From contig VBOW01000014.1 of the NCBI GenBank assembly GCA_005893275.1, positions 94,850 to 158,849 of the forward strand: DNA of 64,000 nucleotides, read 5' to 3'. The DNA is from Candidatus Eisenbacteria bacterium (GTDB taxonomy: Bacteria; Eisenbacteria; RBG-16-71-46; SZUA-252). The notes below the pieces were generated by a model, which worked only from the letters and a program-made list of their open reading frames with translations, was not told the DNA's origin and did no database searches. A program made the translations under genes and the position numbers. The first letter of the stretch is position 1. Every line of letters starts with the position of its first letter. Positions 8,757-18,517 of this stretch are shown piece by piece.

Positions 8757-9544
8757 GGCTCAAGCACCTCAAGCATCACGGCGTGGAGCCTGCCGTTGGT
8801 CGCTACAAGCTGGCGTCCCTCAAGAGCCGGCGAGGCGCCCGAGTAGTCGCTGACCCGCCCACCCCCTTCCTCTACGACGACCATCGCGGCCGCCATGTCC
8901 CACGCGTGAAGGCCGCCCTCCCAGAATCCATCCGTACGGCCCACGCCCACCTTCGCGATCGCAAGCGACGCGGACCCGGCGCGGCGCACCGCCTGTGCTC
9001 GGCGGATGAACCTCGAGAACGGGCCGAGGTTGTTTTTCTCGGGATCGTCCTCGGTTGAAACGTCGTACGCAAAGCCTGTCGCCAACAGCGCGCGCTCCAG
9101 CGTATCGACCTCGGTGACCCGGCGCTGACGCCCGTTCAGGGTCGCCCCACCGCCGTGGCGAGCGGCGTACATGTCGTCCAGTAGCGGGTTGTGGACCACT
9201 CCGACCACCAACCGGCCGACAATCTGCAACGCGATGGATACCGCGAAGACCGGATACTCGTGGGCGTAGTTCGTCGTGCCGTCGATCGGATCCACGATCC
9301 ACACGCGCTCGGCGCCGCTGCGCCCACCGCCTCCCTCCTCTGCCCAGATGTCGTCCCCGGGAAAGGCCGAGCGCAGCCGGCTCACGATCAGATCCTCGGA
9401 ACGGCGGTCCATCTCGGTGACGAGATCGATCCGGCCCTTGTATTCGATTTCCTGGAGCTTGCCGAAGTGTTCCTTCAGGAGCGCGCCCGCTTCGCGCGCG
9501 ACCCGCTCCGCGACGGACAGCTCGCGCTCGAATCTCGACGTCAT
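8729..9544 (-). CDS. Inositol monophosphatase family protein
   Basis: A 271-residue Mg-dependent phosphatase of the IMPase/SuhB/CysQ superfamily. The metal-binding signatures are present: a Glu in IWAEEGGGG, VDPIDGTTNYAHEYPVFAVS (motif DPxDGT) and GLHAWDMAAAMVVVEEGGG (motif WD). The substrate could be inositol-1-phosphate, histidinol phosphate or 3'-phosphoadenosine phosphate; the sequence does not settle this. Last gene of an operon with the YciI protein (ATGA overlap) and the ABC exporter. Confidence 0.9.
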   Translation of the reverse strand: MTSRFERELSVAERVAREAGALLKEHFGKLQEIEYKGRIDLVTEMDRRSEDLIVSRLRSAFPGDDIWAEEGGGGRSGAERVWIVDPIDGTTNYAHEYPVFAVSIALQIVGRLVVGVVHNPLLDDMYAARHGGGATLNGRQRRVTEVDTLERALLATGFAYDVSTEDDPEKNNLGPFSRFIRRAQAVRRAGSASLAIAKVGVGRTDGFWEGGLHAWDMAAAMVVVEEGGGRVSDYSGASPALEGRQLVATNGRLHAVMLEVLEPQPRTKPSR

Positions 9545-9939
9545 TCCGAGATGCCGCTCTCGGCCGGCGGACGCGGCGGAACAAACGTGATCCCTTTGGG
9601 GCCATACCAGGGATGGACCTCGACGCGGAACGCCCCGGCGCGGACGCCAGGATCGGTGAGGCAGATGGCGCGGACTTCCTCCACGGATTCCGAGTCGAAA
9701 ATGCAGAACCCGCGTAGATCGGTGTCGTCGAGAAAGGGGCCGACCGCGATCGCTTTGCGCTCCCGGAGCAGCCGGGAAATGTGTGCCAGGTGCGCGCGCT
9801 GCAGCTCTTCGGCTTTGGCGGGGTCGGCAGGATGGTAGGCGCCCCGGTAGAGAAACGAGACGACGTAGGTCCGCATGGACCAGGGTGGCGGCGGATCCCC
9901 AGACTCGGAGGGAATTCCGGGAACGCCCTCCCCGTTCAT
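9541..9939 (-). CDS. YciI-family protein
   Basis: A 132-residue protein with a YciI / dimeric alpha-beta-barrel fold domain: YVVSFLYRGAYHPADP, HLAHISRLLRERKAIAVGPF, DDTDLRGFCIFDSESVEEV and HPWYGPKG. Family members are small, mostly uncharacterised enzymes. The ATG at 9937-9939 was chosen because GGAGG lies 7 bases upstream. A second ATG at 9876 would start right at the domain but has no ribosome-binding site. It follows the ABC gene by 28 bases. Confidence 0.8.
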   Translation of the reverse strand: MNGEGVPGIPSESGDPPPPWSMRTYVVSFLYRGAYHPADPAKAEELQRAHLAHISRLLRERKAIAVGPFLDDTDLRGFCIFDSESVEEVRAICLTDPGVRAGAFRVEVHPWYGPKGITFVPPRPPAESGISE

Positions 9940-9967
9940 GCGGGCCGCCTCCACAATCCCCGCCCGC

Positions 9968-11905
9968 TCATGCCGACGCGCCTTCCCCCGCGCCGTCCGA
10001 GGTCCTGCCCCCTCCGGCGATGGGCGCCTCGTCGAGGGCGGGAGTCCCGCCGTCGAGCCGCGCCGCTTTTCGCGGAGCCTCCGGGGCTCCTTCGGGTTGC
10101 CTGCTGTACTGAAGCTCGTACAATCGCGCGTAGATTCCACCGCGCGCGAGAAGCTCCGCGTGCGTTCCCTGCTCGCGCAGCTCGCCTCTATGCATCACCA
10201 GAATGCGGTCCGCGTCCAAGATCGTGCTCAGCCGGTGCGCGATCACCAACGATGTTCGCCCTTCCAACAAGCGGCGCAAGGCCGACTGAATCACCCGCTC
10301 GGTTTCCACGTCCACGCTGGAGGTCGCCTCGTCCAGGATCAGGAGGCTGGGGTCATAGTGGAGCGCCCGGGCGAAGGCCAAGAGCTGGCGCTCCCCCATC
10401 GAGAAATAGACGCCCCGCTCGCCGACCTCTTCCTCGAGCCCGCGCGGCAGCCGCCCCAGCATCCGGCCGCCGCCGATCTCCTGCAGGGCGCGCTCCGCCT
10501 CGCCGCGATCGCGTTCCCGCGCCCCGAACCGCAAGTTCTCCCGCACCGAGCCCGCGAACAGGAACACGTCCTGCAGGACGAGCCCGATCTGCCGCCGCAA
10601 CGCGCGTCCCCCGATTTCGCGGATATCGCGTCCGTCCAGGCGTATCGATCCCCGCTGGAATTCGTAGAACCGCGTCAACAAATTCGCGATCGAGCTTTTC
10701 CCGGCTCCGGTCGCGCCGACCAGCGCCACCTTCTCCCCGGGGGCGATCCGGAAGGAGATGTCCCGCAGCACGAAGTCGTCGTCCCTGTACGCGAACCAGA
10801 CGCGATCGAACTCCACTCCGCCGCGCAAGCGCTCGACCGGGACCGGGCGGGCGGGCTCGGGGACGGCCGGCTTCGTGTCCAGCAGATCGAAGATCCGCTC
10901 GGACGCGACCATCGCCGACTGGAAGACGTTGTACTTCTCGCTCAGGTCGCGGACCGGCTGGTAGAAACGCTCCGAGTACTGTAAGAAAGCCACGACCACT
11001 CCAAACGTTACCGCACCCTCGAGGATCCCCAGCCCGCCGAACCAGACGATCAGCGCGAGCGCGATCGCGCCGATGAACTCCACGGTCGGGAAGAAGACCG
11101 CGTAGTAGAAGAGGTTCTGCAGATGCGCCGTCAGGTGATCCTTGTTGGCCCGGTCGAATCCCCGGAACTCCTTCGCCTCCACGTTGAAGAGCTTCACCAC
11201 CTCCACCCCTTGCAGGTGTTCTTGGAGATACGCGTTGATGCGCGCGAGCCGCGTGCGCACGCGCCGATAGCTCACGCGCACCTTGGCCCGGAACACCGCC
11301 GTGGCGATGACGAGCAGCGGGATCGTCGCGAAGGTGATGAGCGCGAGCCTCCAGTTCATGAGGAGCATCGCGCCGATGATCCCCGCGAGGAGGAAGACGT
11401 CCCCGATCACCGCGACCACGCCCTGGGCGAAAAGTTCGCTCAACACCGAGACGTCCTGCGTCACCCGGGTGAGGATGCGCCCGACCGGACGGGTGTCGAA
11501 GTAGCTCGGGGTCAGGGTCTCCACGTGGCGGAAGATCTCGAGCCTCAAATCCTGCATGGCCCGCTGGCCGACCATCGACATGGTGTAGGTCTGCCAGTAC
11601 CGCAGCGCAAAGGCCACGACCAGAACGCCGACGTAGAGGAGCGAGAGCACGATGAGCCCGCGGATCGCAACCTCCGGCACGGGGCCTGCGCCGTGGAGCG
11701 GGCGTACGTAGGTATCGATGGCGACCTTGGTGATGTAGGGCCCCGCCACCTCCAGCAGGGAGATCGCCAAGAGGAGCGCGACCGAGATGAAGATCTCCTT
11801 GCGGTAGGGACGAAGATAGCGGACCAGGCGCTTCGCGAGCCCATGGTCATAGACAGCGCCTACGGTTTCTTCGTCGTGAACGGAAGATTCCCAGGGACCG
11901 CTCAT
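9968..11905 (-). CDS. ABC exporter half-transporter, subunit with intact catalytic glutamate
   Basis: A 645-residue type IV-fold (ABCB-like) exporter half: six transmembrane helices in residues about 30-330, then the ATPase. Walker A is VGATGAGKS, the Q-loop LVLQDVFLFAGS, Walker B LLILDEATSSVD with the catalytic Glu, and the H-loop VIAHRLST. The signature motif is FSMGERQLLAFARAL instead of LSGGQ. Together with the partner gene this is the arrangement of BmrCD/YheIH or TM287/288-type heterodimers. The C-terminus is a low-complexity Ala/Gly/Asp tail. The ATG overlaps the partner stop. The substrate is unknown; lipid or drug export is typical. Confidence 0.9.
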   Translation of the reverse strand: MSGPWESSVHDEETVGAVYDHGLAKRLVRYLRPYRKEIFISVALLLAISLLEVAGPYITKVAIDTYVRPLHGAGPVPEVAIRGLIVLSLLYVGVLVVAFALRYWQTYTMSMVGQRAMQDLRLEIFRHVETLTPSYFDTRPVGRILTRVTQDVSVLSELFAQGVVAVIGDVFLLAGIIGAMLLMNWRLALITFATIPLLVIATAVFRAKVRVSYRRVRTRLARINAYLQEHLQGVEVVKLFNVEAKEFRGFDRANKDHLTAHLQNLFYYAVFFPTVEFIGAIALALIVWFGGLGILEGAVTFGVVVAFLQYSERFYQPVRDLSEKYNVFQSAMVASERIFDLLDTKPAVPEPARPVPVERLRGGVEFDRVWFAYRDDDFVLRDISFRIAPGEKVALVGATGAGKSSIANLLTRFYEFQRGSIRLDGRDIREIGGRALRRQIGLVLQDVFLFAGSVRENLRFGARERDRGEAERALQEIGGGRMLGRLPRGLEEEVGERGVYFSMGERQLLAFARALHYDPSLLILDEATSSVDVETERVIQSALRRLLEGRTSLVIAHRLSTILDADRILVMHRGELREQGTHAELLARGGIYARLYELQYSRQPEGAPEAPRKAARLDGGTPALDEAPIAGGGRTSDGAGEGASA

Positions 11906-13611
11906 AGGGTCTCCAGCTCCTCGACGACCTCTTCCCTATGGTAGAGATCGGCGTAGAGCCCGCCGCGATGGATCAGCTCCGCGTGGGTTCCGCTGTCCAC
12001 GATGTTCCCCTCATCGAGCACCACGATGCGATCGACGCGGAGGAGCGCGGAACGCCGGTGGGTCGCGAGGAGTAGGGTCGGCCGGGAGGGGTGCTCGAAG
12101 AGCGCATCCAGGATTTCCTCTTCCGTTCCGGGATCGACGCTCGCGAAGGCGTCGTCGAGGAGGAGCACCGGGCGCTCGAGCGCCAGGGCCCGGGCCAGCG
12201 CGACACGCTGCTTTTGCCCACCGGAGAGGGTGATCCCGCGCTCGCCGATGATCGTATCGAGCCCGCGCGAGAACTGCTCGAGGTCCCGCGCGAGCCCGGC
12301 GCGAGCCACCGGACCGTCGGGGCTCGGGGCCGCGCCGGAGTCGTCGAATCCGAACGCGACGTTCGCCCGGATGGTGTCGGAGAAGAGGAAGCTTTCTTGT
12401 GGCACGATGCCGAACACTCGGCGCAACTCCGCGTGGGACCATTCCCGCGCGTCCCGCCCGCATACCAGGATTGTGCCCTCATCGGGGTCGTAGAGCCGCG
12501 CGAGCAGAGCGAGCAGGGTGCTCTTCCCCGCTCCCGTGCGCCCCACGATCGCCAGGCGCTCCCCCGGCCGGACGGCGAGATCGAGACCACGGAGGACGTA
12601 CCGGTCGGATCCCGGGTATTTGAACCCGACATCGCGCAGCTCGATCGCGATGTAGTTCGGAGCCCGAGACCGAGCAGTCGCGCGCTCGGCACCCCCCCAA
12701 TCCAGGTCCAGCTCGATCGGCTCCTCGAGGATCGCCCGGATCCGCGCCATCGAAGCCTCCCCGCGCTGGAACAGGTTCGACACCCACCCGAGGGAGATCA
12801 TCGGCCACAGCAGCATCATCAAATAGATCTGAAACGCCACGAGGTCCCCGAGCGAAATCCGTCCCGAGACGACGGCGCTCCCGCCGATCCAGAGCACGAC
12901 CGCGTTGGCGATCCCGCCGAGGAGCCCCATCATGGGCCCCATCATCGACCAGAGCTGGATCATCTTGCGGTTCTGCTCCGTGTAATCCTCGTGGATCGCG
13001 CGGAACGCGTCGTACTCCCCTTCCTCTTCGACGTATGCCTTCACGACGCGAATCCCGGCCAGCGTCTCCTGCGCCTTGGCGGTGAGTCTCCCGAATCGAT
13101 CCTGAATCGCCTCATAGTAGCGATGGATCGTGGCGCCCAGCCGCGCGACGGTGAGCGAGAGAAGGGGAAGGGGAATCAGCGAGATCAGCGTGAGCCTCAC
13201 GTCGATCCGGCACATGAGCGTGACCGCGAAGCAAAAGGTCACCACGGTGTTGGCGAAATACATGATGCCGGGGCCCAAGAAATTCCTCACCGCGTCCAAA
13301 TCGTTCGTCGTGCGCGACAAGAGATCCCCCACGCGCGTCCGGCGGTAGAAGCCTGCGTGGAGCCGCTGCATGTGGTCGTAGAGGTCGTTCCGAAGCTCAT
13401 ACTCCATCTGGCGGGAGGAGCGGATCAGGGTCATCCGCATCAGGAACAGGAAGAGCCCCTGCAGCGCGACCGCGAGAAGGATCAGCCCCGCGTCGCGCAT
13501 CAACGTGGCGCGGGCCGTGCCGTGCTGGAGGTGGTCCACCGCCTGGCGGACGATCCACGGAGACCACACCTGGAACAGGTTGGTGGCGAGGACGGCGATG
13601 CCACCCAGCAA
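11902..13611 (-). CDS. ABC exporter half-transporter, subunit with degenerate Walker B; start codon unresolved
   Basis: A half-transporter of at least 569 residues: membrane domain, then ATPase with Walker A VGRTGAGKS, signature ITLSGGQKQRVALARAL and H-loop LLATHRRS. Walker B reads VLLLDDAFASVD, so Asp replaces the catalytic Glu, as in the degenerate site of heterodimeric exporters. The first usable codon is the TTG at 13611, but the frame stays open and homologous-looking upstream (DDPIGALRHLFPYLKRHRVS, to about 13674) without any ATG, GTG or TTG. True initiation is therefore unknown: a rare start codon or a sequence error. It follows the zinc-ribbon gene closely. Confidence 0.88.
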   Translation of the reverse strand: MLGGIAVLATNLFQVWSPWIVRQAVDHLQHGTARATLMRDAGLILLAVALQGLFLFLMRMTLIRSSRQMEYELRNDLYDHMQRLHAGFYRRTRVGDLLSRTTNDLDAVRNFLGPGIMYFANTVVTFCFAVTLMCRIDVRLTLISLIPLPLLSLTVARLGATIHRYYEAIQDRFGRLTAKAQETLAGIRVVKAYVEEEGEYDAFRAIHEDYTEQNRKMIQLWSMMGPMMGLLGGIANAVVLWIGGSAVVSGRISLGDLVAFQIYLMMLLWPMISLGWVSNLFQRGEASMARIRAILEEPIELDLDWGGAERATARSRAPNYIAIELRDVGFKYPGSDRYVLRGLDLAVRPGERLAIVGRTGAGKSTLLALLARLYDPDEGTILVCGRDAREWSHAELRRVFGIVPQESFLFSDTIRANVAFGFDDSGAAPSPDGPVARAGLARDLEQFSRGLDTIIGERGITLSGGQKQRVALARALALERPVLLLDDAFASVDPGTEEEILDALFEHPSRPTLLLATHRRSALLRVDRIVVLDEGNIVDSGTHAELIHRGGLYADLYHREEVVEELETL

Positions 13612-13681
13612 GAGGGATACGCGGTGGCGCTTAAGGTAGGGGAAAAGGTGTCTTAAGGCTCCGATCGGATCATCACCCCCG

Positions 13682-14398
13682 CTACGTGACGCTTCCCTCG
13701 GTCCAGATCAGGATCCGCCCGCACGACTCGCACTGGAGCACGGCGTCGTTGCGGCGGACCTCCTGCATGGCCTGAGGGGTCAGCGCGGTGAAGCACGCGC
13801 CGCACGCGCCCTTGCGCACCTCGGCGACCGCGATGCCGTTCCGCGAGCCGGCAAGACGGTCGTAGCGGGCGAGGAGCGGCGTGGGGATGCTGGGCCGAAC
13901 CTGGTCCCGGTCCGCCCGAAGCGAGTGGATGGTCTGGTCGAGCGTCGCAGCCTCTCGTTCCAGCTCCGCTTCCCCCGCCTTGAGCTTGTGCTCTTCCTCC
14001 GCGATCCGCTGCTCCTCGTGCTTGACCTGCGCCGCCAGAGTTTCCTCTCGCTCGAAATATTCCAGAACCAGGGTCTCACGGTCGGACCGCTTGGACTTCA
14101 GAAGCTCGATCTCGTGCAGCATGGCCTGGTATTCCTTGTTGGTTTTCACATCGAGGAGCTGGCGCTCGAGCTTTGCGCCCTCGTTCTGCACGACCTCGAT
14201 CTCCTTCTCCTGCCCCCTGCGCTCGAGGCGTACGCGCTCCAGCTCCTTCCTGGCGCGCTCGTGCGAGGCTTTCGCCCGCTCGAGCGCCGCCCGCAGCGCC
14301 TCGCGACGCCTCGGGATCTCGTCGCGTTTGCGCTGCGCCTCCATCAGGCGCGCGTCGTAGCGCTGCACTTCGAGAAGCGCCGTGAGCTCAGGGAGCAC
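13682..14398 (-). CDS. Zinc-ribbon coiled-coil protein (C4-type, DUF164-like)
   Basis: A 238-residue protein. The first 170 residues are a long coiled coil rich in Glu/Arg/Leu, containing LLDVKTNKEYQAMLHEIELL, typical of the family. The C-terminus has a zinc ribbon with CGACF and CESCGR pairs. Family members are conserved but poorly characterised and may bind nucleic acid. The GTG start at 14396-14398 has GGGAGGG 6 bases upstream; a longer frame runs into the tRNA-Val gene and is not credible. First gene of a run with the ABC exporter, YciI and IMPase genes. Confidence 0.85.
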   Translation of the reverse strand: MLPELTALLEVQRYDARLMEAQRKRDEIPRRREALRAALERAKASHERARKELERVRLERRGQEKEIEVVQNEGAKLERQLLDVKTNKEYQAMLHEIELLKSKRSDRETLVLEYFEREETLAAQVKHEEQRIAEEEHKLKAGEAELEREAATLDQTIHSLRADRDQVRPSIPTPLLARYDRLAGSRNGIAVAEVRKGACGACFTALTPQAMQEVRRNDAVLQCESCGRILIWTEGSVT

Positions 14399-14445
14399 GC
14401 CGAGCCCTCCCGACGAAAGGATGCCCGCCCGCGGGCCCTCCCCCC

Positions 14446-14484
14446 AATAAAAAACGGGGAGCACGCCGGAGCGCACTCCCCGTT
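14446..14484 (-). terminator. Intrinsic terminator after the tRNA-Met/Ile - tRNA-Val pair
   Basis: On the minus strand AACGGGGAG pairs with CTCCCCGTT around an inner GC-rich stem, followed directly by TTTTTTATT. It lies 100 bases past tRNA-Val. Confidence 0.8.
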
Positions 14485-14583
14485 GGACCATCCGGGGCTC
14501 GGCCGATGTGGTTTCGCCCGGGCCGGGGCTTCGCGTCCCGACCCGCCGCGTTCCGCATTGCGCCCGGCCCCCTCGCGCCGCGA

Positions 14584-14659
14584 TGGTGGGCGGTACAGGG
14601 ATTGAACCTGTGACCTCTGGCTTGTGATACCAGCGCTCTCCCAGCTGAGCTAACCGCCC
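14584..14659 (-). tRNA. tRNA-Val (CAC)
   Basis: Full cloverleaf of 76 nt including an encoded CCA. Acceptor GGGCGGT pairs with ACCGCCC; the D-arm has TAGCTCAGCTGGGAGAGC; the anticodon loop is ATCACAA with anticodon CAC (Val, codon GTG); the T-arm is ACAGGTTCAATCCCTGT. Confidence 0.93.
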
Positions 14660-14720
14660 GTGCGATCGAAACCAAGTACGAGGGTCCCTTCTCCGCGTGA
14701 TGCTGGGGAAACGGGGCAAA

Positions 14721-14794
14721 TGGGCCCACTTGGACTTGAACCAAGGACCACCCGGTTATGAGCCGGGCGCTCTCACCAACTGAGCTATGGGCCC
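14721..14794 (-). tRNA. tRNA with CAT anticodon (elongator Met, or Ile2)
   Basis: A 74-nt cloverleaf: acceptor GGGCCCA, D-arm TAGCTCAGTTGGTGAGAGC, anticodon loop CTCATAA with anticodon CAT, and T-arm CTTGGTTCAAGTCCAAG. It lacks initiator features (three G-C pairs in the anticodon stem with an unpaired 5' base). Ile2 versus elongator Met cannot be decided from these elements. CCA is not encoded, unlike its neighbour. Confidence 0.88.
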
Positions 14795-14833
14795 GAAGAA
14801 GATCGGCCTCGTCGCAACGGACCCGAGCCGAGC

Positions 14834-14863
14834 AGGCTAGCATCCGGATTCCGGCCCGGTCAA
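14834..14863 (-). promoter_or_regulatory. Probable promoter of the tRNA pair
   Basis: TTGACC (14858-14863), an 18-base spacer and TAGCCT (14834-14839) on the minus strand lie 40 bases before the first tRNA. The tRNA-Phe/Thr pair also has a TTGACC -35 box. Confidence 0.45.
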
Positions 14864-14895
14864 GCCGCCCAAGGCGCGCGCGCCGCCCGCGTCGG

Positions 14896-16641
14896 TCACA
14901 TCATCTCCACGTAGCCTTTGAGCCTCCGGCTCCGCGTCGGATGGCGGAGCTTCCGGAGTGCCTTGGCTTCGATCTGGCGGATCCGCTCGCGCGTGACGTT
15001 GAAGGTGGCCCCGACCTCCTCCAAGGTCCGCGGGCACCCGTCGTCCGTGAGCCCGAACCGCAAACGGATCACCTTGGCTTCGCGCTTGCTCAAGGTCTCG
15101 AGCACCTCGTTCACTTCGTCCTTCAGCATCGAGAAGGCGGCGGCCTGCGCGGGGGAGACGACGCTCGTGTCCTCGATGAAATCGCCGAGGTTCGAATCGT
15201 CGTCCTCGCCGATCGGGCGATCCAGCGAGATCGGCTCCTGCGCCGCCTTGAGCACGCTCTTGATCTTGTCCACCGGGAGCTGAAGCTTGTCGGCCACCTC
15301 CTCCGGTGTGGGCTCCCGGCCCAGCTCCTGGACCAGCCGCCGCGACGTGCGCACGACCTTGTTGATCGCCTCGATCATGTGCACCGGCACGCGGATGGTG
15401 CGCGCCTGGTCTGCGATCGCGCGGGTGATGGCCTGACGGATCCACCATGTGGCGTAGGTCGAGAACTTGTATCCTTTCCGGTAGTCGAACTTGTCGACCG
15501 CGCGCATCAGGCCCGAATTCCCCTCCTGGATCAAGTCCAGGAACTCGAGCCCGCGGTTCGTGTAGCGCTTTGCGATCGAGATCACGAGCCGCACGTTCGC
15601 TTCGATCATCTCGCGCTTCGCCTTGTCGCGCGCGATCTCCCCCGAGCGGATCTCGGTGTTGACCTCGCGGACTTGCTCGCGGGTCATCTTACCGTCGATC
15701 TCGACCTTGCGGACCTTGCGGCGCACGCTCTTCACGGCGCGCTCGAACTCGAGCAGGTCCGGCATGGTGAGCCGGGTCTCCTTCTCGACCTGCTTCAGAT
15801 CCTTTCGGCTCTTCCGGGCGCGCTTCAAGAGCGCGTGGAGCCCCTCGGCGCTCCTGTCGTGGCGGCGCTCGAGCTGCGTCACCTCGGATTCCGCTTCGCG
15901 CACGTCCAGCGCGAGCTGCTTCATGCGCGTGGCGAGCCGCTCGATCAACCTCGCATTGAAGTTGAGCGCGTAGAGATCGCGCAAGAGCTCCTCTTCGGCC
16001 AAGCGCACCTTGTCGAAATGCGTCCGGCGCTTCTCCTCGGAGGCGCGGGCGGTCGACTTCTCCTTCAGCTTCACGAGCTTCCCGTTGAGCTGCCGGACCC
16101 GTTCCATCGCCTTGAGGGCGCGGGCCCGCTCGCGCTTGGGCGAGTACTCGGGGTTCCAGTTGCCGAAGTCGATCTGGAGGAAATCCTCGACCCGCATCTT
16201 CCCCTGCTTGAGCTGGGTGCCCTTCGCGAGAAGCTCCCGGATGATCGGGGTCGAGCGGAAGAGCGCGGTGCAAATCTGGCGCTCGCCCGCCTTGATCCGC
16301 TTCGCGATCTCGACCTCTCCCTCGCGGTCGAGGAGGGGGACGCGCCCCATCTCGCGCAGGTACATGCGCACCGGGTCGTCGTACCGCATCGGGTGTTGGA
16401 CCAGCTGCTTCTCCTGCGGCCGCTTCTCCTCGCGGCGCTTCAGCTTGAGCTTCTGCTGCGCCTCCTCGTGGCTGTCGAACACGTCGACCTTGAGATCGTT
16501 GAGCGCGATGTAGACCTCGTCCATGTCCTCCACCGAGGCGCTCTCATCCAAGAACGCCTCGATCTGGTCGTGGAGCAGGTACTGCTGCTTGCCAGCCAGC
16601 CCCTTCAGCTCCAGGAGACGGTCCGTCTTCGCACGCTTCAT
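14896..16641 (-). CDS. rpoD: RNA polymerase primary sigma factor (sigma-70, RpoD)
   Basis: Housekeeping sigma factor, 581 residues. Region 1.2 ([20 protein letters not shown]) is followed by a charged non-conserved insert, then region 2 ([60 protein letters not shown]). Region 3 follows, and region 4 has [20 protein letters not shown] and [16 protein letters not shown]. Region 1.1 is short. The ATG at 16639-16641 has GGAAGGAGAG 8 bases upstream; an earlier in-frame start lies in the dnaG end. It follows dnaG by 34 bases in the classic macromolecular-synthesis order. Confidence 0.97.
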   Translation of the reverse strand: MKRAKTDRLLELKGLAGKQQYLLHDQIEAFLDESASVEDMDEVYIALNDLKVDVFDSHEEAQQKLKLKRREEKRPQEKQLVQHPMRYDDPVRMYLREMGRVPLLDREGEVEIAKRIKAGERQICTALFRSTPIIRELLAKGTQLKQGKMRVEDFLQIDFGNWNPEYSPKRERARALKAMERVRQLNGKLVKLKEKSTARASEEKRRTHFDKVRLAEEELLRDLYALNFNARLIERLATRMKQLALDVREAESEVTQLERRHDRSAEGLHALLKRARKSRKDLKQVEKETRLTMPDLLEFERAVKSVRRKVRKVEIDGKMTREQVREVNTEIRSGEIARDKAKREMIEANVRLVISIAKRYTNRGLEFLDLIQEGNSGLMRAVDKFDYRKGYKFSTYATWWIRQAITRAIADQARTIRVPVHMIEAINKVVRTSRRLVQELGREPTPEEVADKLQLPVDKIKSVLKAAQEPISLDRPIGEDDDSNLGDFIEDTSVVSPAQAAAFSMLKDEVNEVLETLSKREAKVIRLRFGLTDDGCPRTLEEVGATFNVTRERIRQIEAKALRKLRHPTRSRRLKGYVEMM

Positions 16642-16675
16642 TCGTTCGACTCTCCTTCCGGTCTGCCCCGGTCCC

Positions 16676-18511
16676 TTAGTGGATCGCGGAATGGCCGCTC
16701 CGCATATGAAGTTTCGATGCAAGATCGCGCCGTTCGGCGATAAGCCTTCCCAGCGACCCCTCGTCCCGGCTCCGCTCGGCCTCGCGGATCGCCTGGTCGA
16801 GCACCTGGATGCTCGCCTTCAATCGGCGCTCCTCCAGACGCTGGATCAGGTCCCGGGCCTCCCGGCGCGACTCCTCGACGGTCCTGCCCGGCTCGTGCGG
16901 CAGCTCGGCCAGGAGGGAGCGCGTAAGCGGGCTCCCGGACAGTAGCTCCCTAAGCTCGTCCTGACGCGGGAGGCGTGTCTCCCCGAACCACGGATTCAAG
17001 AGGTCCCGCAGCGATTCACTCCGAAAACAGATCGCTCCACCCTGGTCGAAGACCTCCGCGAAGGCGCCCTCCTCGGTCAGGACGCGCCCCGCCAGCTCCC
17101 GCTCGATCGGGTCTGTTGGAGCGGACGCCGCCCCATCGGCCGGGGAGGCGACGCCGGCTGACGCTGGGGACCCCGCGTATCCGGGTAAGGGAGCCTCGCG
17201 ACGGGGCTTCGGGCCCTTCCCCCGGCCCCCGGACCGCCTCTGGACCGCTTCCATGAGCACCGCCTCTTCGAGGCCGAAGACCTCCGCCCCGCGCCGGAGC
17301 AGGAGCCTGCGTCGGATTGGATCGTCGATGCGGTCCAGGAGCCCCACGAATCTTCGTACCCTCAATTCCAGACTGGGATTCCCTTCATCCTCCCCCGCCA
17401 GCTTCGATCCCGCGAGGAAGCTCGGAACATCGAGCGCCGACTCCAGGCGCTCCTTGAGCGCGCCCGCCCCCTCCTTCCGGAGGAAGGAATCGGGGTCCTC
17501 GCCCCCCGGCAAGAGGAGCACGCGCACGTTCACCCCCGCCTGGAGCAGCGGATCCAGGCCCCGGTCCGCCGCGCGCACCCCCGCGTCGTCGCCGTCGTAG
17601 AGGAGGAGCACGTCGACCTGAAGCCGCGCCAGGAGCCGCGCCTGGTCGGGCGTGAGCGCGGTCCCGCATGTCGAGACCGCGTTCGTGAAGCCGCTCGCGT
17701 GGAGCCGGATCACGTCGAGATATCCCTCCGAAACGATCGCCTCCCTGCGCTCGCGGATGCTCTGCCGCGCGACCGGAAGCCCGTAGAGAAGCCTTCCTTT
17801 GCGAAAGACCGGTGTCTCGGGCGAATTGAGATACTTCGGCGTGTCCTCCTCGACGATGGCCCTCGCGCCGAAGCCCGCGATCTTCCCGGCGCCGGTTGCG
17901 ACCGGAAAAAGGATCCGGTTCCGGAACCGGTCGTAGTGCCCGCTGCCGTCCCCTCGGCGCACGATGAGCCCGGCCTGCTCCATCACGCCCGTGGGGAGGA
18001 GCTTCGAGAGCGCCGTCAGCAGCCCGTCCCAGCCCTCCGGCGCCCAGCCGATCTCGAACCGCGTGAGCCAGGGGTCCTCGAACCCGCGGCCCGCAAGATA
18101 CGCCCGCGCCCTCGCCGCGCCCCCCGCCTGGAGGCTCGCGCGGAAGAAGTCGCGCGCCAGGGCGTTCGCCTGATAGAGACGGTCGAAGATCTCCTCGCCC
18201 GGGACCCGCTCCTGCTTCGGCAGCTCGATCCCGGCGCGGTCCGCGAGCAGACGGAGCGCCTCGGGAAACGTGACCTTGTCGGTTTCCATCACGAACGCGA
18301 ATACGTCGCCTCCGCGGCTACAGCCGAAGCAGTGCCAGATCTGGCGGTCCGGCGTCACGGTGAAGGACGGGGTCTTCTCGGTGTGGAACGGACAGAGACC
18401 CTTGAACGAGCGCCCGGAGCGGCGCAGCTCGACCCGCTCGCCGATGAGCTGGACGATGTCGGTCGCGTCCCGAATCCGCTCGCGCACCTCCTCGCCGATC
18501 CGCATGGTCAT
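16676..18511 (-). CDS. dnaG: DNA primase
   Basis: Makes RNA primers for replication; 611 residues. The N-terminal CHC2 zinc-binding domain shows [20 protein letters not shown] and then [12 protein letters not shown]. The TOPRIM core has [15 protein letters not shown] and [10 protein letters not shown], with the acidic metal ligands. The C-terminal helicase-binding part is less conserved and includes a Gly/Pro/Ala-rich linker around residues 435-480. The ATG is 6 bases after the mutS2 stop. Confidence 0.97.
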   Translation of the reverse strand: MTMRIGEEVRERIRDATDIVQLIGERVELRRSGRSFKGLCPFHTEKTPSFTVTPDRQIWHCFGCSRGGDVFAFVMETDKVTFPEALRLLADRAGIELPKQERVPGEEIFDRLYQANALARDFFRASLQAGGAARARAYLAGRGFEDPWLTRFEIGWAPEGWDGLLTALSKLLPTGVMEQAGLIVRRGDGSGHYDRFRNRILFPVATGAGKIAGFGARAIVEEDTPKYLNSPETPVFRKGRLLYGLPVARQSIRERREAIVSEGYLDVIRLHASGFTNAVSTCGTALTPDQARLLARLQVDVLLLYDGDDAGVRAADRGLDPLLQAGVNVRVLLLPGGEDPDSFLRKEGAGALKERLESALDVPSFLAGSKLAGEDEGNPSLELRVRRFVGLLDRIDDPIRRRLLLRRGAEVFGLEEAVLMEAVQRRSGGRGKGPKPRREAPLPGYAGSPASAGVASPADGAASAPTDPIERELAGRVLTEEGAFAEVFDQGGAICFRSESLRDLLNPWFGETRLPRQDELRELLSGSPLTRSLLAELPHEPGRTVEESRREARDLIQRLEERRLKASIQVLDQAIREAERSRDEGSLGRLIAERRDLASKLHMRSGHSAIH

Positions 18512-18517
18512 GGGCCC

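Noticed and set aside
14398..14719. N-terminal extension of the zinc-ribbon protein
   Set aside because: It would read through a terminator and tRNA-Val; the GTG at 14398 has a good ribosome-binding site.
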